DNA of 21,910 bases from Laetiporus sulphureus 93-53 (Eukaryota; Basidiomycota; Agaricomycetes; Polyporales; Laetiporaceae). The stretch is from NCBI RefSeq assembly GCF_001632365.1, contig NW_024468516.1:970224-992133 (forward strand). Reading direction: 5' to 3'. Below the pieces are notes generated by a model that worked only from the letters and a program-made list of their open reading frames with translations, did not search any database and was not told the DNA's origin. Below are positions 16,791 to 21,910 of this stretch, one piece after another. Position 1 is the stretch's first letter, and every line of letters starts with the position of its first letter. Made by a program: the position numbers and the translations under genes.

Positions 16791-17525
16791 GCCTAGCTGC
16801 GGACGTTCTCCATCGATATCCTATTCGGATATATGTTTGCAGATGCTGCATAGCACGAATGGCAAGACGCTGGTACCGGCAAGACCATTTGGCCAAACGG
16901 CCTATGGTACGATGCTATGGTTTGAGCGCTGGATCAAGTTGAATATCGAGTGCTCAATGCTGTGGTGGCTGACTTAGGCTGAGTGCAAAAGCGTATCTGT
17001 AGCTGAGGGTATGCATGCCCAGGTCGATATTGAATTTGACCGGCTCAAGCTCAAGCTTCGATTGGTCTCACCAGTTACCGGGCTGGTCTCATGGTGCAGC
17101 CGAGGACGCCTCTGGAAAGGCTCTGTTAACTACACATCTGCCAATAGGAATTCGATAGACCTATATATAGTCCAAGCATAGTATCAATAGAATCACAGAG
17201 TGGAGTTATCGAAAGGTCTGCTACACAGGACGATTTGAAGACGACGAAAGACGATGCACATCTCTGACTACGTAGGGGCGGACGAAGTATTAGATGAATA
17301 GGAAACAGGTATGGTATGAGTGGTGCTTGACAGCGAGGTTGTACCGATCTTCCAAAATCCAATAAATACGGAACCAGGACGCTTGCGCCTAATATATAGG
17401 GAAGTTTCGATATAGAGAAAGAATTGCGGACCTAAAGTACACGAAGTCAGCGTGAACATCGCGCATGAGGCAACAAACTCACCAGGTTCCAAAACATGTT
17501 ACACGAACAACTTCAGCCCCTCGCC
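16791..17525. other. Unassigned spacer between NFS1 remnant and DUF6533 gene
   Basis: Several open frames under 130 codons cross this stretch, but none shows a known motif, and codon-level structure is not convincing on either strand. A TATATATA-like string lies at 17160-17170. The right part probably holds the 3' end signals of the minus-strand gene. No repeat edges were found. Confidence 0.5.
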
Positions 17526-19391
17526 TTAGTAGTTGTCCTCCCAATCCTCTGCGGCCTCTCCCTCCGCCTGACCCTGCTCCACATCGTCCTCGCGGCCTTG
17601 ACCAGATGGTGTAGCCTCCATGGGTGCCTCAACTTGCTGTGCTTTGCAATGACGGTATTGATTCGAAGGGCCGGTGACCATTGCCTCATCTGCGACAGCA
17701 TTTGCCTGGTTGGTGGTGGTTACGGAAGGCTCCGTCTCTGGGTCAATTGCAGGAATGCTGTTTGAGAGACCAGAAGGGATCACAAGGCTGGGTATGTCGA
17801 TGTCCAATTCAGTCTGCACCCCATGGCCTGAGCGGACAAATGAGGGAGTATCGGATTGCTCCCTCTGCGCGGCTCGGGCCGTTTCTTGGATATTCAGCAA
17901 AATACGAGATACAAGAATTGTGGTGAGCCTATAACATGCATGAGTATTTGTTGCAGTCAGCATAGATCTTGAAACTTAACGGTGTCTCCAAATTGTTGAC
18001 AACATATAGGGCACTCTACATAGGAGGTCAGGGTTTTTAAGAAGACATTCAGCAGCATCAGTGCGGGAGTTGATGAAGATTTGGATGACTGACCTGGCCA
18101 ACAATCTCCAGGATGCTAGCGATCATGTTCAGCAGTAATAATGTTCTATGGCGAACGTCTCAGTTTTCCGTGCAATTGAAAGGAGCTGGCCAAGTACATG
18201 AACTGAATTGTACCTACGGACAGCAAAACAAATTAACCCAATCACGGTCCAACAACATAAGCTTTACTCGCCATCTCTCAGCAACAGTGTCACAAGTGAT
18301 GGCCTCTGCGAAAACACTCCAGTGGAGTTCCGGCTAAGTTGTTTGTATAGCATCGTCCAGATGACACCGAGCACTACAACATTGTTGACCACAGAAATAA
18401 CAAGGAGGGCGATTGTTTCTATGAAGTGACGTTCCGTGTGGCTCATTTGGAGAAGGAAGAGTCCGTCTAATCAGCTTACGCCTGGTATTTGACAGTTGAG
18501 AAGGAAATATAAACTGTCGACAGAACTTGTTGCTTACTTTGTGTAGGTGCTCGCAAACGAATTAGGTGGGACCGTATAGCATATTGCCGTTGATCCTAGA
18601 ACAATGACCGCGGCTGATCGATTCGCGAAGGCTTCTCACGACAAGAGAGTTAGTGATGGAACGATTTCTTCAGTCCAATTATCGTAGAGAGCGTATCAAC
18701 GACAATATCGAGCCCCAATAACGCAACGGCTAGCAAAGCAACAATCATAGTAGGATGCCAGTTATGTTCGGTCACTGCATATACTCGTAGTAACGTGACC
18801 ACTGCGATCGGATATCAGTATCTAGGTGAAACGTGGTGCACGTAAATATACCTTGGGACACAGCTCCGATTGCGAGCTGAAGACTGTATGTTGCATTCAT
18901 CACTACTTCACAGCTAAATGATACGAAGTGTAACAGATTTTGCAACTCCGTGAGCTAGAGCCCTCGGAACGAACCTCTGCCGTGACATTCTGTCAGACCG
19001 CCGTCATCGGATAAACCTACCATCGCGATACTTACAGTTTGTGGGTAGATATTTGTTATCCCCGCGATCGATACAGCGCCATAGACGAGAGCCAGTAGTC
19101 GATTGATGAAGAAGAGGACTGCCGGGAATGACCTTTTGCCCCAAAAGAATTTAACCTCTTGGTTGAACGTAGTAATATGTTCGTGGAATATGAGGGCTAG
19201 ATCAGGTCATCGTTCCAATGCATTGCAGCGTTCAGTTACGATCACACTCACCTGCTCCGGATGCAGAGGCACAATTCGATATGAAGCTATGCATGACGAG
19301 CCCTCGGAATTAGCAAATTGGTTAACAGGGATAAATGCAAAGCTCACTTTATCTTGAGCAGCTCGATCAGCTCCGAGGTCAAGCTCGCCAT
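17526..19391 (-). CDS. DUF6533-family seven-helix membrane protein, 11 exons
   Basis: A phase-consistent minus-strand model gives 1200 nt, 399 residues. Exons: 19391-19348, 19286-19252, 19196-19036, 18954-18852, 18801-18704, 18595-18538, 18466-18272, 18213-18198, 18145-18094, 18015-17981, 17928-17526. Introns are 50-108 nt, GT-AG except intron 7, which is GC-AG (18271-18214). Exon 3 carries the DUF6533 signature: HEHITTFNQEVKFFW, then VLFFINRLLAL. Later come LRVYA at the fourth helix, SLVTLLLRDG plus TIQFITLLLLN across exons 7-9, and PLTTILVSRILLN before a 120-residue acidic, Pro/Ser-rich cytoplasmic tail. The family is expanded in Agaricomycetes, is receptor-like, and has no proven function. 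Exon 6 and its donor are the weak point: phases fit, but another frame (TAICYTVPP) looks more protein-like. Confidence 0.82.
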
Positions 19392-19608
19392 GGTACGAAT
19401 AGAGGATAGCAGTGGATGACAAAGATGTGAGTAGCAGCTCGCTCTGGGTAGCTATTTAACATGCTTGGAATATGATCATCAGATGCAAAGAAAAAGGAAT
19501 TTACAGGTGCGAAAGTACAAAGATTCTTCTCTTGTTGGAGTTGACCAGTCGATTGAGGATTCTGCGCAGTTCTCACAGTACGATGGGCTCAACTTAGCTG
19601 ACATTCTT
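19392..19608. other. Upstream region of the DUF6533 gene
   Basis: This 217-bp gap separates the gene start from the copia-4 LTR. On the minus strand a TTAAATAG string (19453-19460) lies about 60 bases before the ATG and could act as a TATA element. Copia-4 therefore inserted close upstream of the gene, with its LTR transcribing away from it. Short open frames here are not supported. Confidence 0.4.
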
Positions 19609-19722
19609 TGTTGGAAGTCATACGGACTTTATGTCCAGTGGGACACGGACTTAGACGTTCTGCGCGCATTCGCTTATGTAATCATATAGCCACAAGCGTG
19701 CTCGATTTTTTCCTGCTACCTC

Positions 19723-19883
19723 AGCACTCGCATCATACATCGAGGCTGAGGTAAGTACCTACTGGATTCCTTACATGCTTTTACTTATACACTGTAGTCA
19801 CTCGTTCCTATGTGTCTACAGGTATTTATATAGCACTCGCATCATACATCGAGGCTGAGTCACTCATTCCTATGTGTCTACAG
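19723..19883 (+). repeat. Tandem duplication in the copia-4 LTR, one copy without the intron-like segment
   Basis: A 28-bp block (AGCACTCGCATC...GGCTGAG) occurs at 19723-19750 and 19832-19859. A 24-bp block (TCACTCRTTCC...TCTACAG) occurs at 19798-19821 and 19860-19883. In the second copy the blocks are fused; in the first they are parted by 47 bp. The 52 shared bases differ once, G versus A at a CpG. Confidence 0.9.
19751..19797 (+). other. Intron-like 47-bp segment in the copia-4 leader
   Basis: It starts GTAAGTACC and ends ACTGTAG, canonical splice ends. It is missing exactly from the second copy of the surrounding repeat. Length suits fungal introns, which are often about 50 nt. A strong branch site is not obvious; CTTAC at 19769-19773 is a weak candidate. 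Confidence 0.6.
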
Positions 19884-19911
19884 CCCTCGTAAATTTTCAC
19901 CTCGAACAATA

Positions 19912-19925
19912 GGTTATGAGCCCCG
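19912..19925 (+). promoter_or_regulatory. Copia-4 primer-binding site (initiator tRNA-Met anticodon arm)
   Basis: GGTTATGAGCCCCG abuts the LTR end. Its reverse complement holds GGGCTCATAACC, the initiator tRNA-Met anticodon loop with flanking stem. Twelve bases match the yeast tRNA in a row, as far as I recall it. It is the same kind of site as in copia-3. Confidence 0.83.
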
Positions 19926-20064
19926 GAGCTACACACTAACCTGTCCACTCATTGAGGCTTCCACTGTGCTCACACTCCTTTAATTCTTCTCTCTTCAACC
20001 GGCACCCACACCAGCACCTCCTGCACCACAGTCTACACCTTCTCACTCCACGCCCTCTCACGCC

Positions 20065-20421
20065 ATGTCCAAATCCGTCAAACTCTCTCTCGGCTCAAAC
20101 CGCCTCTACGACATTCCATTTCTCGAGGATGATGGAGCAAACTACCAGCAATGGAAGTTCCATCTCGAGACGGTGCTATGCATCAGAAAGCTCTGGAACA
20201 TCACCCAGGGTAAGGAAGCTCGACCTGCAGATTCCGAACCTGACAAGCAGGCCGAATGGGATGACAAGGATCAAGACGCAAAGGCGCAGATCACGCTCAC
20301 GCTCAAAGACACGCCTCTGAGCGGCATCATGTACGAGAAGACGGCGAAGTCTGTATGGGACAAACTCGCCGCGCGGTATGAGGGGAAGGGGAAAACAGAC
20401 GATAGCGCACCTCATTGGTGA
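20065..20421 (+). pseudogene. gag: Copia-4 Gag, N-terminal part before a frame change
   Basis: Gag starts at ATG 20065 (MSKSVKLSLGSNRLYDIPFLE), with the copia Gag hallmark N-Y-x-x-W soon after. The frame reads well to about 20390 (WDKLAARYEGKGK) and then becomes nonsense, ending at 20421. The next frame continues the expected sequence with QTIAHLIGEL. One extra A in GGGGAAAACAG (20392-20395) explains the break, so it is more likely a mutation or sequencing error than programmed frameshifting, because it falls in mid-Gag. Confidence 0.82.
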
Positions 20422-21859
20422 GCTATTTCGTGGTACGCTCTCTGATGAGACCGGTATGGAGGCACAGCTCGATGGCATGGTCCAAAAGGCCAACACTCTG
20501 GCCACACTCAGACAGCTGCTCGAAGACTCGCTGATCGCGGTCGCCATGGTCATATCACTCCCCCCGTCCTATTCAGTACTTCGCACCATCCTCATGTCAA
20601 CGAGCGACAAGCTCACCACAGAGACAGTCACAAACCAGGTCCTTACTGAAGAGCGCGAACGCCTCAAGGAGGGATCGCAGCACGCGCTTGCCGCCAAGCT
20701 GTCAGGTATGCCATCAACATCGAAGTCGAATGGGAAGCAGCCGAAATCCGGCAAGAAGTGTGGCTATTGCCACAAGCTGAACCACACAGAGGAGGAGTGC
20801 CGAAAGAAGAAGAGAGACGAGGAGAAGCAGGAGGAGGAAGAGGGTAGCGACGACAGTGAAGACCTTGCGGCGAAGGTCGCGTCCACCCGGGGTACCACAG
20901 TGTCCCCCGTCCTCCGACTGTTCATCGCCCACGCACTCACGCAGCGCAGCCTATCCGCCGACCATTGGATTCTCGACTCGGGCGCAACGGCATCTATGAG
21001 CTCACGCCGTGACTGGTTCATTCAATTCACGAACCTTACCTCACCGAAGCGTGTCTGGCTCGGAGACAGACGGTACGTTCACGCAGAAGGTATCGGGCAG
21101 ATCTACATCGATTTAGCCACCGATGACGGACGTACAACCCCGACGCTGCTACAGGACGTATACTACGTACCACAGCTCCAGGGCAACCTCCTCTCCACCT
21201 CGCGACTCACCGAACAAGGTCAGACCCTCACGTTCTGTGGCGACGCCTGCAAAATCACCTGCAACGGTGAGACAACGGGCCTAGCGCACAAGACGGACGG
21301 TCTCTACGTCCTCGAGTCGATCCCACGCGCTCCCATGCGAGCGTTCGTAGCGCACGTGGACTCCTCCACGGATCCCGATGAGTTTTCACTCGAAGCGCTG
21401 GCGGCGAAGACGACGACGCACAAGGCGAACATCGTAAAGTGGCACCACAAGACCTGCCACATGGGTACCGAACTCACCCTACAAACGGTCTATCAAGGCG
21501 CGGTCAGTAACACGAACACCGTGAGCAACGCGACTCGCGACGTGAAGACCGGTAAGCCCATCCAGACAGGCATCAAGCCCTCGGCCACACACATCCGCAC
21601 GCACGGGTGTACGGCCCATGACGCCAGACTCGACCTCAAGTCGGTCAAGCGCGTCACCCTCGGGCATGCTCAAAACGCGAAGGCACACGCTGCCTCTCAC
21701 CGAACGAGTGGGCGCACACACGACGCGCACAACGCCGCCTCCGACGAGGGCGTCCGTACACGGCAGAGACGCACGGTGAACGACCCTGAACTTCAACGCG
21801 AAGTGCAGGGCAAATCGCCAAGCTCACCTGCCGGCACTCCTCACACCCCTCGCGAATGA
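20378..21859 (+). CDS. gag-pol: Copia-4 Gag C-terminus, zinc knuckle and protease; no integrase core seen
   Basis: From about 20391 this frame carries the second half of Gag, then a C-x2-C-x4-H-x4-C knuckle at 20759-20800 (CGYC to EEC), a very acidic Glu/Asp/Lys linker, and an intact protease loop ILDSGATASM with Asp at 20975. The protease continues through DVYYVPQL and GNLLSTSRL. A GAG-pre-integrase-like stretch with WHHKTCHMG begins near 21440, but its expected Cys pair is not clear. After about 21590 the residues are His, Arg, Thr and Ala rich with no catalytic integrase motif before the stop TGA at 21857-21859. This tail may reflect a deletion or frame change. The 5' limit of the open frame at 20378 is not a real start. 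Confidence 0.8.
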   Translation: MRGRGKQTIAHLIGELFRGTLSDETGMEAQLDGMVQKANTLATLRQLLEDSLIAVAMVISLPPSYSVLRTILMSTSDKLTTETVTNQVLTEERERLKEGSQHALAAKLSGMPSTSKSNGKQPKSGKKCGYCHKLNHTEEECRKKKRDEEKQEEEEGSDDSEDLAAKVASTRGTTVSPVLRLFIAHALTQRSLSADHWILDSGATASMSSRRDWFIQFTNLTSPKRVWLGDRRYVHAEGIGQIYIDLATDDGRTTPTLLQDVYYVPQLQGNLLSTSRLTEQGQTLTFCGDACKITCNGETTGLAHKTDGLYVLESIPRAPMRAFVAHVDSSTDPDEFSLEALAAKTTTHKANIVKWHHKTCHMGTELTLQTVYQGAVSNTNTVSNATRDVKTGKPIQTGIKPSATHIRTHGCTAHDARLDLKSVKRVTLGHAQNAKAHAASHRTSGRTHDAHNAASDEGVRTRQRRTVNDPELQREVQGKSPSSPAGTPHTPRE

Positions 21860-21910
21860 CGAGCGGCTCGTATCGCGATCGTAGCCGCCGAACACGACCC
21901 AACGCCGCCA
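21860..21910. other. Copia-4 sequence at the window edge
   Basis: CpG-rich sequence continuing copia-4; too short to assign a domain in any frame. Confidence 0.4.

Larger units (their letters stand above)
19609..19911 (+). repeat. Copia-4 5' LTR
   Basis: 303 bp, from TGTTGGAAGTC to CGAACAATA, ending directly at the primer site. The start TGTTGGAA is a common copia LTR opening. It contains a tandem duplication (19723-19821 and 19832-19883) in which only the first copy holds a GTAAGT...TAG segment. No right LTR is in the window to confirm the ends; the left end rests on the TGTTGG motif. Confidence 0.75.
19609..21910 (+). mobile_element. Copia-4: 5' part of a younger Ty1/copia element
   Basis: An LTR (19609-19911), a primer-binding site, and Gag-protease coding in the copia order run off the right edge. 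Unlike copia-3, the internal region is rich in CpG and has no in-frame stop from 20378 to 21859, so it has decayed far less. One single-base frame change in gag (A-run at 20392-20395) and an unusual C-terminal stretch without an integrase core suggest this copy may still be defective. The left target duplication would be TTCTT (19604-19608), to be sought beyond the right LTR. Confidence 0.85.

Noticed and set aside
17496..17934. Several plus-strand frames opposite the last exon of the DUF6533 gene
   Set aside because: They are antisense to a well-supported exon and have no recognisable motifs.
1..21910. CRISPR arrays, bacterial-type operons or prophage genes
   Set aside because: No regularly spaced repeats, no Shine-Dalgarno-led gene clusters; spliceosomal introns and fungal retroelements show a eukaryotic sequence.

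Overview
The window looks like a repeat-rich accessory region from a mushroom-forming basidiomycete. The evidence is one intron-dense host gene of the fungal DUF6533 seven-helix family (introns of 50-108 nt, one of them GC-AG), decayed pieces of a mitochondrial cysteine desulfurase (NFS1) gene, and at least five fungal LTR-retrotransposon families. No tRNA, rRNA or CRISPR array was seen.

Layout. 1-65 is the 3' tip of an LTR family called LTR-A here. 66-5881 is a 5'-truncated Ty3/gypsy chromovirus (gypsy-1): gag tail, protease, RT, RNase H, integrase, chromodomain and an unusual C-terminal dUTPase, then a 3' LTR split by a solo LTR-A on the minus strand (4542-5457). 5882-11038 is a second chromovirus (gypsy-2), which gypsy-1 adjoins inside RNase H. 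Its integrase is split by a small gag-only LTR element (6716-9203), whose own 5' LTR is split by a solo LTR-A on the plus strand (6801-7795). 11869-16402 is a full-length Ty1/copia element (copia-3) with both LTRs, flanked by oppositely oriented NFS1 pseudogene pieces (11537-11868 minus, 16403-16790 plus). 17526-19391 (minus) is the DUF6533 membrane-protein gene in 11 exons. 19609-21910 is the 5' part of a younger, CpG-rich Ty1/copia element (copia-4) that runs off the window.

How it fits together. Four insertions have perfect 5-bp target-site duplications (TCCGT, GACGT, GTGCT, CTCTC), so the order can be read: gypsy-2 is oldest, gypsy-1 and the gag-only element entered it, and LTR-A copies entered those. 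Nearly all in-frame stops in the older elements can be explained by C-to-T change (CGA to TGA, CAA to TAA, CAG to TAG, or TGG to TGA on the other strand). LTR pairs differ almost only by transitions, many at ancestral CpG. This points to cytosine methylation and deamination (or a RIP-like process). The host gene keeps a phase-consistent model and copia-4 remains CpG-rich.

Most interesting points: the dUTPase-bearing chromovirus; the gag-only element; an intron-like 47-bp segment in the copia-4 LTR beside a tandem copy lacking exactly that segment; half-tRNA-type primer sites in both copia elements; and a core promoter string shared by four unrelated LTR families.
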